DNA of 64,000 nucleotides from Talaromyces rugulosus (Eukaryota > Ascomycota > Eurotiomycetes > Eurotiales > Trichocomaceae), in NCBI RefSeq assembly GCF_013368755.1, contig NC_049563.1:2294001-2358000 (forward strand). The letters are read 5' to 3'. Positions 40,943-51,604 of the stretch are shown here, in pieces. The position numbers and the translations under genes are program-made. The notes beneath the pieces are model-generated. The model had not been told where the DNA came from. It made no database searches and saw only the letters and a list, made by a program, of their open reading frames with translations. The first letter of the stretch is position 1; every line of letters starts with the position of its first letter.

Positions 40943-42808
40943 ATGATTATTTTGCTTTATCGCTACACCAGACACCCACAATATATCTATCCTCCTCCTG
41001 CTGCTGCTCCTCTTCGACGCTCGTCTATCGACCCTGCACACGTCTCTGTGCCGGCTGCATCAACCGCTACCCTACGCCCATCGCCCATCGCATCGTCTGT
41101 CGCCAGTCGCGTGCCCCATCATCCAACAACCAACTCGCCCCGACTCATTCCTATCTGTCCAGACTATCCTGTGCGCAACACACCTACCAGTCTCGCTGCA
41201 GCCTGTCACACGTCCGACTTCTCAGAGGACGTAACACCTTCCGTCTCCACCACGTCCTCTCATGTTCCTCGTGCAGAAACTCGATCAAAGTGCGTCTTCG
41301 GGAGCTAGCATGCTATCAACGCCGTGTCCGATCTCCGAGTATGCAACATGATGGTGCCCAGATCCTTTCTATTCTCCTCGTCAACATATCACAAAAGTTC
41401 TCTCATGCCGGACGAGAGGCTTCCCCGATCCACGCTGCCTAATAAAAGGACCCGTGCGCCTCCATTTGTCAACGAACCCGTCCCCGTGACCACCGCTCCG
41501 GCCGAGATCGTTCACACCAACCCGGTCGTGATTCCACCAAAACATACCTCTGACAATCCGTATCTCAACTCGAGAGCTACGCGAAATGCTAGGAGGAATT
41601 CGGCTTCGGCACGAATATCCCCTTCTGGACAGACGCCAGACAACAACTTGCCGTCGTCGCTAGCCACGCTTCTCGAGACAACATCCATCCCTCGAAGAAG
41701 CAGAAGCGTCCGACATCCGCGCAAGCTCCCTCCAGGCAATCATGTAGAGGATTTCAGTCGGCTTCTCATGGAAGGTGTCCGATTGCGAGATGATTCCTCC
41801 AGTCTAGATGCCTCTGTGAGTTCGCCGCTCGATTCTTTGCTAAGCCCGCCGGGCGAGGGATTTCATCAGACGGACGCTTCCAGCCATACAGGGCACCAGA
41901 GGCCCTTGTCAGTCCGTTCGGAATCATCTGACTCTATGCCTTCCCTCGATAATGACTTGAACTCATTGATTACCTCAAGCCCGACCACACCGTCCTCATC
42001 AATCCACCGAAGGGCTCCTGATAGACGGAAACAGCTTTCCCCTCCGCAGGAATGTGCCACCGATCATCCTCTTTTAGAAACCGAGCTGGACTCCTTTGAC
42101 TCGTGTTTTGAGTCTTCGGAAACCACCCCTACTCCATTAACGAAAAGCCGCTCGTTCCGAACATTTCCTCGACTAGGTTCCACCTTCAAATCCAACCTAA
42201 CTGCCTCGCTGAGGGCCATTAAATCGGCAGCTCAGTCCGTGTCAAATTTCACAACGCCCTCTGTCCAACCAGATGACTTTTTGACGCGGTCTCTCTTTTC
42301 AATCACGCCCGAGTTAACCGACGATCGACGCCCACTCCCCATGAACGAGCCCCCGTCGCCAGCTCTACGTCGTTATCTCAACCCAATTACATTGTCTCCG
42401 GCCGAAATGTATGTCTACAACGAGCCTCGACAGGAAGTCAACCGAGACTTGAACAATACGCCTGCATCGATTCAGATGCAAACCTACAATCGATCAGGAC
42501 ATTCTTCCAAGCGCGACCGATCCAGCGCAGGCGGAGACAACAGCCAACAAGCTGTCCTCTTCGATCCGGAAGTCCCCTCGTCCCGTCAGCGAGAGCCAAG
42601 GGAAAATAGCGATTTCCTGCGCATGGTAGTCCTGGAGATGAACATGCGGCGCCGTGGCAAACTGCGCGACGACATCCCTACGAGAGCGAAGATCTGGCTA
42701 CCTCCGCGCAAAGGTTTACGTATTGTGCCTGACAGCGAGAATGAGAACTACGAGGAGTCGGCCATTCCTCAACGGTGGATTGGGATATCCATCGAGTACA
42801 CGCAGTAA
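40943..42808 (+). CDS. Ser/Pro-rich disordered protein of unknown function with conserved basic C-terminal block
   Basis: The main exon encodes about 470 residues of low-complexity Ser/Pro/Thr/Arg sequence. Near the C terminus is an ordered-looking block, DFLRMVVLEMNMRRRGK, then LRDDIPTRAKIWLPPRKG, ending IGISIEYTQ; this is probably the conserved part. A likely upstream exon (40943-41289, same composition, RRSSIDPAHVSVPAAST) joins through an intron 41290-41397 (GTGCGT..AAAAG) that keeps the frame. Without that splice, translation could start at 41324 or 41405. The start is therefore uncertain. No named family recognised; a T21 tract follows the stop in the 3' region. Confidence 0.6.
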
Positions 42809-43639
42809 ACCTGCAGCCTTTTCTTTTCTTTCTATTATCTTATCTCGGCATTTACACTTTATCTTCCCCATTCCGGTTTTTTTTTTTTTTTTTTTTACGA
42901 CTGTATATAGTACATATTACATTGAGCGCATACGAATCGGGCACGGGAAATCAATCTTGTCACATAGCGCGGCGTTGGGCAGTGGAATGCATGGTTTTGC
43001 TGGGCATCCATAGCATTCTCTTATCCAAATATTTAGCTATTTTTTTATCTTATCTTTTTTTCTCTCTAATTTTTTATTTTTATTTTTCACACACAAAATA
43101 TTGATATTGCGGGGCAGCACGCAGCCAACGTTGCAAGTTCGTGTCATCGTCTCATCGGTATTATTGTTTAGCACCCGCGTTTCCCGCATCAAAAGGATTC
43201 AGGAGTGCGCCAATTGACAGCGAAAATCATTTTCGCTAACGCCTTGCAGCCTTAGGAGCTTGCATATCCTATCAGACGGCGCCAGAGGGGTGGACAACGA
43301 CTCAAACGAGAAATAATTTTCTGACTCCCCCACCATCTTGGCGTACGCCTAAAAAGAAAATCCTATATACAAAACATAGCGTGTGCTGATCTGGAGAGCC
43401 AAGTAAGGCCCTTATCTCTGACCAGTGTTGGGCTGACATTTCGGAGATTTGGCGAATGGCGGTGATCGTCGATATGCAGGAAATAATGCAAGTGTCCAGA
43501 TTGGGAGGGTGGCTATTGACTACGTAGGTCGCTGGCAGCAGCTATACATAATATTAATTTGTATGCAGTACAGAAAGGGTATAGAGAACTTACTATTTGG
43601 TTTGATCGGTTCACCAGATGAGGTCAATGCTTGTGAATA
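42809..43639. other. Intergenic region with long poly-T tract
   Basis: 3' UTR of the upstream gene, including an uninterrupted T run at about 42,877-42,897 and further T-rich sequence to 43,090. Nothing else supported. Confidence 0.5.
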
Positions 43640-44280
43640 GACCCAGTGTATGCAGAGTCTTACTCTCCAATGGCATTCAACCAAAGCTGCAGTCGGAGAT
43701 CCGAGTGTTTCTCCAATAATCTAGCATGGCTGTCAGTTTGCTAAACAGAATCTACATGTCACTTAATTGGATCTCGGGATAGTCATCCGTAAAAATATCT
43801 TGACCCTTTATCGATACCTCCCTAGCACAATAGACAAAACTAGTCTCTAGCGTTCTTCTACACTGGAACCATTTGGTTCGAAGAAGCATATGTAGAATTC
43901 ATTCTCAACATGTCTCTAAACGCTTCTACCAGCTGGTTCTTAGCGGGTCCAAATTCTTCGGAAAGTGAACAGTGTTCATAGGCTTGGATTTTGTATATGT
44001 TCTCCCACTAAAAGACTTTCAGTTTATAAGGTAGGCAGATCTTTGATATAGAGACGTTGCATAGACAGAGTATATGTGACCATCATCTTTTTGTTGATGT
44101 TTTGGCAAGTAGCTTCACACATGGCCAATGGTAAGGTTGAATAGTGGCAAACTCGGAATTCTCGTGCCTCTTTCTTGAACAATGTGTGGAATGAGAGCAC
44201 GATTAACGAAGAGGAAAAAAGATGGAGCAACGATGGTTGGAGCTACGAGGCAGGAGCCTATGTATGCTCCCACGTGATTC
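43640..44280 (-). pseudogene. Unidentified coding relic with scattered stops
   Basis: The minus strand shows protein-like stretches broken by stop codons and frame changes. The clearest (about 43,855-43,985) contains EEFGPAKNQLVEAFRDML followed by a stop where CAG to TAG would explain the change. Further pieces with coding-like composition (GQDIFTDDYPEIQLSDM at about 43,760-43,810) follow in a shifted frame. I do not recognise the family. The pattern suggests a decayed gene beside the O-methyltransferase. Limits are approximate. Confidence 0.35.
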
Positions 44281-44390
44281 ACTGTAGATAGCGTTGATTT
44301 ATGTACCTTAACTCAACGACTACTCTACCAATTTCTCTCAAGACCACCGACTCAACTAAACCCAAGCGACTTGAGCTGACTTTCCTCCCT

Positions 44391-45960
44391 CTATTGATTG
44401 CCCAGTGGACTGCAGAGCACATCCCAATCAACTTCAATGATAGCCAGGATCGACCCCGGTGGCTGAATTACACTTCTGAGCTCGAAGCGAGGATCAGCTT
44501 CAGCAAGCAGGTTTCGCCATTGCCCAATGTTTCGTTCGTGAGAATTAAACACAGCTCCCATGTCCAAGTCCATGGCTCTGATCAGATTAACGTTAATAGT
44601 AAGCTACAAGAATCAATCAACAATTTGTCAACGAGCTTACCTCAAGTCCTTCTCTCGAGATAGTGCCACAGTACCCGGTTCGGGCATGCACATCTCATTG
44701 ATCAGGATCCTCATCCCGGATTTGAGTATTGGAACGAGCGCCCTGAGGATCATGATGGCATATTTATCGGCCCAGTTATGCAGCACCCAGCGTAAGACAT
44801 AGACATCGGCCGAGATTTCTTGTGGTGAAAACAAGTCATGGGCCATGAACTTGACGCGATCTTTCAGAGTTGCTGGAATATCGGCCTCGGCACCATCCAC
44901 CACTGGGGCAATATCTTGCACCAATACCTGCAGACCAGAAAACTGCTCGGCGAGCTGCTTGGCCACCGCACCAGTCCCACCTCCAATGTCAATGACCTGT
45001 GCCGCGTCGCCCAGACTAGCCCAGTCGTAAGAATCGATGAGATGAGCAATGTCGACACTTGGACTGGATGCGTAGGCTACCATGGCCCCGCCAAAACGTT
45101 GTGCTCGTTGAGGGTTTGCGGCCATCATATCATAGATGGATACAGTAGTGTTGTTTGAAAGTGTGAAGGCCTACTATTTGCATTAACTGGATAGGACATG
45201 CTAGAACATCAATCCATCTTACCGTTTCATTCGGCTCTTGAGAGCCCGGCCATTTTTGCATGGCATCAACCGTCTACAAGTCTCACCAATCAGCAAGAAA
45301 AACGAACACCGTGTGTCAGGAAATGATAATAAATATATCATACTTACCTTCATCGCCGCGGGCCACATCTCTTCGATTGCAACCGTCATCCAGTCATGCA
45401 CATGCCGCGTTTGAAGCAGCTTCGAGATGTTGGTATGTGCTACCATACCCGGAGTGGGCTCACAAAAGATCCTCATGGTCATGGCATGTCGAAGGACACG
45501 AGTCACTGACTGCTCATTGAGGTCGATTGATTTGGCAATTTCACCAAACGAACGTTGACCTCCTGGCGGAACTTGATCGGCAATTCTGAATCGGGTAATG
45601 ACTTGTTGACAAACCATGTTATTGTGCTATACATGTGTGCATTAACATTTTAGTCAAGGGTTGCACACACAATCATCATTTAGTCTTTTCAGATGAAAAA
45701 AAAGTGTCACCTACCCCGCCATGCCTGAAAAGCAGCGTGAATGGATCAAGAAGGAGGTCGTAAAGCTCCCCGGCGGCATCAAGAGCTTGACCCTGGGCTT
45801 CTACTACAGGCGCTTCTGCCGGTAGTACATACTTTGAATCCTCATCAAAAGAAGGCTGGGGAAGGCCTTTTTCGGTGAGTACTCCTTGAATCTTGCTCAC
45901 AGCATTGCTTATGATTCCGGCGAGCTCCGCGATTCGTGATGATGTAGTGTTGGACGTCAT
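44391..45960 (-). CDS. SAM-dependent O-methyltransferase (secondary metabolism type)
   Basis: Class I COMT-like methyltransferase of 430 aa. The N-terminal winged-helix dimerisation region includes QRSFGEIAKSIDLNEQSV and RVLRHAMTMRIF. The SAM site is VIDIGGGTGAVAKQLAEQF, then VQDIAPVVDGAE, HDLFSPQ and the catalytic-region RWVLHNWADKYAI, followed by RILINEMCMPEPG. Exons (minus): 45960-45715, 45626-45348, 45273-45223, 45170-44641 and 44577-44391. A TATA-like TTTATAAA sits about 150 bp upstream. It lies 2.5 kb from the NRPS-like synthetase on the opposite strand. Together with the second O-methyltransferase it could methylate the hydroxyls of that enzyme's product (inference). Confidence 0.88.
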
Positions 45961-47107
45961 TTCCTCCTCCTTCTGTTATTCAACTTACAGCAAAGTTAAT
46001 TGATAGGCCAACGAAGAATATGCATATGGGTATGTAATGCTTCCGGTTATTTACAGCAAAGTCATCTGGTAGATTTCTGACTGATGTTAGTGTTGGTTTT
46101 CTGTCCTTTATAAACACACGTACCGGCGTTTACAACCGCCGAAACCAACGGCACAACAAAGGGGCCAGCATTAATACATGTGTTTTGCTCCGAGTTTGAC
46201 TATCAATTATATCCTCAGGTGGGGTACAACGAATGGTGAATACCTATTGGCTGATATTATACTACACGCTAGCTTAGCCCATATGGTATTGTAATGCATA
46301 ATCCATCGAAAGACTTTCCCGATTTGGCCAATTTTAAAAAAAATAGGCTAAAGAGAAACGACATTAAATCCGTCTATATTTGAGTTTTTAACGTTTAATT
46401 CGTCCAATAAAAAACCATTTGAAGGAGAGTTCCCTCGTAAATGATGCGTCCCCCGCATTAATGCATATGTGGTATAAGGATGGATTCTTCTAATCAAAGT
46501 AGCTAGCGACATTGATTAGTCGTGGAAAATAAATAGAGACTGCAGCTCTAAAACAATCAGCGCTGGCTGACACGGTTGGGTGCGCCAGCTGGCAAATATT
46601 TTACTTTTATTTATTTTAGGTTTGCTACGTTTCTATTATCATAAGTGGTTGGAAAAGGAAAGGTTCAAAGGTAGATTGTACATTCCCCGCCCCAACCATC
46701 GCACGTACATATGTCTCACAGACGCTTCTTGTCAACATTTGTAACGTGCTAGTAAGATTGAACTAAAATTGGAAGATTCAAAGCACTCTGATTTGCTACT
46801 ACAACTAGGCGACGGCAGTGGCGGCGATTAAAAGATGACGATCATGCCGGTATTATCACCGCTGGTACGACTACGATGATGTTATCCTCGCTGCACAAAA
46901 CGCCTTTAAATCTGCAATCTTTTTTGGGGCTCTTTGGTTCCTGCAGAGTCAGCTAAGGCGGCTTTTGATCCGGATGCGATTTTAAGGCTGGACGGCTGAC
47001 ACCCGTGCTTGGCTAGAATCGCATGGTATAACTACATTCGGGGCATATCATATGGTCTCCTGTATGCCTTGTGTCCCACAGTTCCACAGTTTCCCATGGT
47101 TTCGTTA
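45961..47107. other. O-methyltransferase promoter and intergenic sequence
   Basis: About 1.1 kb. TTTATAAA box at 46107-46114. The rest is AT-rich without coding signal. Confidence 0.5.
46107..46114 (-). promoter_or_regulatory. TATA box of the first O-methyltransferase
   Basis: TTTATAAA, 147-154 bp upstream of the ATG at 45960. Matches the position of fungal TATA elements allowing for a 5' UTR of about 100 nt. Confidence 0.5.
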
Positions 47108-47960
47108 TGTAAAGTCCAGATCTATGGATCCCCTGCGTGATTGTGGCGGAAATCGCTGCGGCTCTTCTGCATCGCCGCCCTGCAGATGCGCCGTGGTATG
47201 ATGATGACTGCGTTCGGGCCCATCACTGGTGGTAAACATAGTCAACACTACACGCAATAGCGAGATACAACCCATGATGATGACAAGTGACTGCTAGATC
47301 CCACACCAGAGAATAGTTATAGGCGCCGGTGCTAGATTGCGCCGTGATGGATTTCATGAAAAAGAGAAAGCCCCACCAGCAGAATGATTCTAGCCTTGCG
47401 ACGCGTGGGCGTTTTTAGCTTCCAGGGTGTTAGCGATGAAAGCAGCATGTAATACAAGCCCGAGAAGGCAAATGGCGCTATATGTGTTGGTTAGTCACGT
47501 CCAATTGCTCATATTTCGGAACCAACAATCACCTACACTGTCCAATGTTTGTCGTATATCCTCTCTCTTGCTGAACCTTAGTATACTATGGATAAGAAGT
47601 GGCAACCATTGGGTTCCACGGTTCCTGTACCGGCGAAAACCGAACCTATACGAAAACTAGATCTAGAAAGGTGACAACATTTTGGAATCCGGTACAGAAA
47701 ATGAGAAACTATTTGAACCAAACATGGAGTCTGAATATCTTGATGAGCAGAATAGTTATCGAAATCCTGGCTACCACCTATACTAAGACGGCCGGTGTTC
47801 TCGAGATCCAATTCCACTTGAGCACGTTGATGGTCTGGGACATAATCAAGCCTGCATCATGCTTCCCCTAGCCACAACGATAACCTTCAGTAATGAGTCA
47901 TTGGTAAACCACCTGTAAGATCTGATTGATGCCTGTCAGCACACATTTCCGGAATTGGCA
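47108..47960 (-). pseudogene. Decayed fungal rhodopsin-like integral membrane protein gene
   Basis: Read on the minus strand, pieces match the fungal seven-helix rhodopsin-domain family in the right order: VVARISITILLIKIF RLHVWFK (about 47,777-47,710), then FLIFCTGFQNVVTF, SPVQEPWNP, an ITAQSSTGAYNYS piece, and WCGIQQSLVIIMGCISLLR (about 47,300-47,220). They sit in different frames with internal TAG codons, one where WFKW is expected (TGG to TAG) and one where FVQV is expected (CAG to TAG), both G:C to A:T changes. Such genes are frequent beside fungal metabolite clusters. Limits are approximate. Confidence 0.6.
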
Positions 47961-48417
47961 AAGAATTCCTCGCGGTGTCTGCGATATGACGTGCGTGATC
48001 CAGCTATCCACAATTCGAGAATCTGCAGTAGTTAGCATCCTAGCCCAATAGAAAGAAATAGAGACAGAAAGTAAAAGTACGGTTCATTCGTAGCGTGTAG
48101 CCCACTACGTGTTCTATTAATACGATTCGTGGGATAAGTGCTACCGAGTCACATATTACGTATGCAGCCCCGAAGTGTTGGATACTGTCAACCAAGATAT
48201 GCCATGGTCATTGCTTACACAAAAGTATGAATATTTCGGTTTTTCATGAAACTCAAGGCTGAAAATAGACTTGACTATGGAACTGGCTTCTCTAGGCCTA
48301 TAAATACTGATCAATTGACCTGTATAGCGCGTCATTCCGTGCTTCCTTCCTATGTACCTATGCATCACTTATCGATAGCTCATATTCGAATTCTTTTTAT
48401 TTTTATTCAGTGGAGCC
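47961..48417. other. NRPS-like gene upstream region
   Basis: About 460 bp with a TATA box at 48299-48306 and no ORF of interest. Confidence 0.5.
48299..48306 (+). promoter_or_regulatory. TATA box of the NRPS-like gene
   Basis: TATAAATA, 112-119 bp upstream of the ATG at 48418. The sequence is a near-perfect consensus. Confidence 0.6.
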
Positions 48418-51191
48418 ATGTCATCCAATATCCTTGCAGGACTATTGCAGAAGACAGCTAGGGTATTTCCAGCAGGTCGTCTTATTATATACGGCCCCGG
48501 AGTGTTCTCCATGCCAGTGGATATTAGTTACAACAGCTTATACATGCAAGCACAGCAGAATGCCGACATCCTCCGATCTCAGCAAGGCTTTAACACAGAA
48601 TCACCCGTTCTCCTTCGACTAGACAACCATGAAGATTTTCTGCTTTGGTTTTGGGCTGTCGTGCTTGCTGGATGTATACCAGTACCATTGCCGCCGCTCA
48701 GTAACATCGAAGAGCAGAGGAAGAAACACATTCAGCACTTGTTCGAGCTATTCAGTGGTCCCATCTGTATTACAAGAGATGAATTGAGGCCCTATTTTAT
48801 CCATGATAACCACAATGTCAAAATTTATACTCTCGAAAGCCTTCGTGAACAATCACCTACTGAATCACTATGCCACACTTGCATGGATCCAGAGACCAGT
48901 GGCCCCGCCTTGCTCATGATGACTTCGGGTAGTACCGGAAATCCCAAAGCTGTTTGTCTATCTTATACTCAGATAATATCAGCAGTGGCAGGGAAAGCTT
49001 CGGTACGCCAACTACCGGCCAACAAGCCGTTTTTGAACTGGATCGGACTCGACCATGTAGCAAGCCTGGTTGAAATACACATCCAGGCCCTGTTCCTTGG
49101 GGTTGATCAGATTCATATCCAAGCAAGTGATATTGTCGCCTCACCTCTCAGATTTCTCGACCTCCTGAGCTTCCATCAGGTTTGCCGCTCCTTTGCGCCC
49201 AATTCTTTCTTGGCCAGTTTGGTGTCCACTCTCGAGGCAGAGAACAGGCAACCAATAACAACAACGTGGGACCTAAGTCATCTAACCGTCCTAGCCTCTG
49301 GCGGTGAAGCAAACGATGTCAGGACATGCGTCGCAGCGAGTGAGCTGTTTGCAGCGCATGGTGCTCCTCGTAATGTCATAACTCCCGGGTTCGGAATGAC
49401 TGAAACATGTGCTGGGGCCATCTTTAATTTGGACTGTCCAGCATACGATATCAAAATCGGAAGCACTTTTACATCAGTGGGCAGATGTATGGAGGGAATT
49501 GAAATGCGCGTGCAAAGTCCCAACACAAACCCCTCCTCTTCGGACAGCGTAGGACTCCTCGAAGTCAGAGGCGATGTGGTGTTTCAGCGGGTATTATCGC
49601 AACAAAAAAGCCACAGAAGAGGCTTTGATAGCGGATGGTTGGTTTTCGAACAGGGGATTTGGCCTCTACCGATTCTATAGGCAATCTCTATATCGTTGGC
49701 AGAATTACCGATGTCATGAACATCAACGGCGTAAAGTATAACTGTGAAGATTTAGAAGCATCTCTTCTACAAAATCTTCATTCCCAACTTCGCCGTCTCA
49801 TGGCTTTCTCGTTCAGGCCAGCAGGTTTACACACTGAGCACGTCGCAGTCGCGTACGTGCCAAAAGAACCAATTCTGCAGGACCAGGACTTTATATACAT
49901 ACACGATACCATTTTACAGGCAACCATATTATCTACAGGCGCCAGACCACAGGTTTTCGCGCTGGAAATAGCTTCTCTTTCCGCCTCTAGTCTAGGGAAA
50001 GTTTCGAGAGTACGAATGAGAAAATTACTCGAAAGTGGCACTTTTACTAATAATATCGAGTCATACGAACACCGTCTCAAGATATTAAGAAAGCAAAACA
50101 TCATTCAGGCTAAATGCTCGTTCGAAGTACTTCTCTTAGAAGATGTTACCGGGTGCTTAGGGATAGAACCGGGTAATATTGGACTGAATACGCCATTCTT
50201 CGATCTAGGAATGACCTCAATGGATCTCATCCGATTGAAGAAACGAATAAGTGAACGATTAGACGTCGATATTCCCATAATCAAATTCATGAAAAGTCCG
50301 ACCGTGGGCGAGTTGGCCGTGGCTTTGCGAGAGTCGGACCCCTGTACTAGAAGCACATACAACCCGGTGATGACTCTTCGCTCCAAGGGCGCCAATCTAC
50401 CGCTTTGGCTTGTGCACCCAGGAGTCGGGGAGGTACTCGTGTTCCTCGGCCTATCAAAAGAAATAGACGACCGCCCAGTATATGCTCTCCGGGCACGCGG
50501 ATTTGAGGCCGGCGAGGATCACTTTGCAAATATCTCTGAGATCGTTGCCACTTACTTTGACGCAATCAAAAGAGTCCAGCCCCAGGGTCCGTATGCAATT
50601 GCAGGGTACAGTTATGGGGCCATGTTGGCCTTTGAAATCAGCAAGAAGCTAGAAAGCAACGGCGATGAAATCGGATTCTTGGGTAGTTTTAACCTCCCTC
50701 CTCATATCAAATCACGCATGCGCCAACTTACTTGGAACTCTTGTCTCCTGCATCTTATGAATTTTCTGGACCTGGTCACAGAGAGCGTCGTCGAAGATTT
50801 GGACGAGACGATTCCGCAAATTTCACGAGGCGAAGCCATTCCCAAACTACTGGCAATCGCAGATACAGGCCGTATGACCGAGTTGGGCCTTAATGAGCGC
50901 TCGCTGTCAAATTGGGCTGACCTGGCATACGGCTTGCAGAGTGTGGCAACCACATATGAACCTTCGGGATCAGTCAACTCGATTGACATTTTCCATTGTA
51001 TACCGTTGAAGATGGCCGCCAAGTCAAGAGAAGACTGGCTCAATAATCATCTCAGCAAATGGGTTGACTTTTCAAGAACAGAGGCAAGATTTCACTCAGT
51101 TGGCGGTTCTCACTACACAATGATTGGGGCCGATCACATCATTGAATTTGCGAAAACGTTGCGTGTTGCGTTGAGGGAAAGAGGTGTTTAA
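48418..51191 (+). CDS. NRPS-like synthetase, A-T-TE type, with two apparent +1 frameshifts
   Basis: Family members (microperfuranone, atromentin, terrequinone, aspulvinone synthetases) adenylate an aryl-pyruvate, load it on the T domain and dimerise two units on the TE domain. Domains: adenylation (48418 to about 50,080) with MTSGSTGNPKAV, GFGMTETCAG, TGDLAS, NGVKYNCEDLE and LGKVSRVRMRK; thiolation with DLGMTSMDLIRLK (Ser carrier, near 50,217); thioesterase with GYSYGAMLAFEI (catalytic Ser, near 50,612) and the GGSHYTM histidine near 51,115. No introns. The first frame ends at 49,680, whereas the rest continues in another frame from about 49,635. Full family sequence would need an extra G removed near 49,591 and an extra T near 49,643. 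Either the gene is newly inactivated or the assembly has two indels. Total about 920 aa, normal for the family. Confidence 0.85.
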
Positions 51192-51604
51192 ATTGTTTTT
51201 TTATTTTTGTTCTATTACTGTATGCTATATGTAGTTCTATAATCAGAAATGCAGCACAAATGTTTGGTTTTACTATATACATTTTTCAAATGTTGCATCA
51301 AGTTAACTATTATTGACATGACTGGTAGCTAGAAAGACATTGGTCAACTAGTGAGTTAACCTAGTACGATACATCTATTGATGTATCACAAGCGCTAAAA
51401 TTAACCACTAACATTGGAACCAGAAAGCCCAGCCATCGGCAGGTTGGTCAACGGCAGATTGGTCAACCCAGCCCCCATGTCCGGCAAAAAACCGTATTAC
51501 TTGACGCTGAATGAAATCAAGAAGCCAGATTTCGATAGATTTCTATATATTCCACGTAGAACAAAATATCTATCTTTAAATACATGTACCAGTGTATCTC
51601 ACAA
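51192..51604. other. Convergent 3' region (NRPS-like / second O-methyltransferase)
   Basis: About 410 bp. T-rich after the NRPS-like stop. The repeats GGTTGGTCAACGGCAG and GCAGATTGGTCAACCCAG near 51,440-51,470 are weak. No gene seen. Confidence 0.4.

Noticed and set aside
47427..47871. Plus-strand ORFs of 77 and 90 codons
   Set aside because: They lie opposite the rhodopsin-like relic, whose minus-strand fragments explain the sequence better.
49591..49653. Intron from GTATTA to CAG as the cause of the NRPS-like frame change
   Set aside because: Removing it joins the wrong frames and deletes a conserved adenylation segment.
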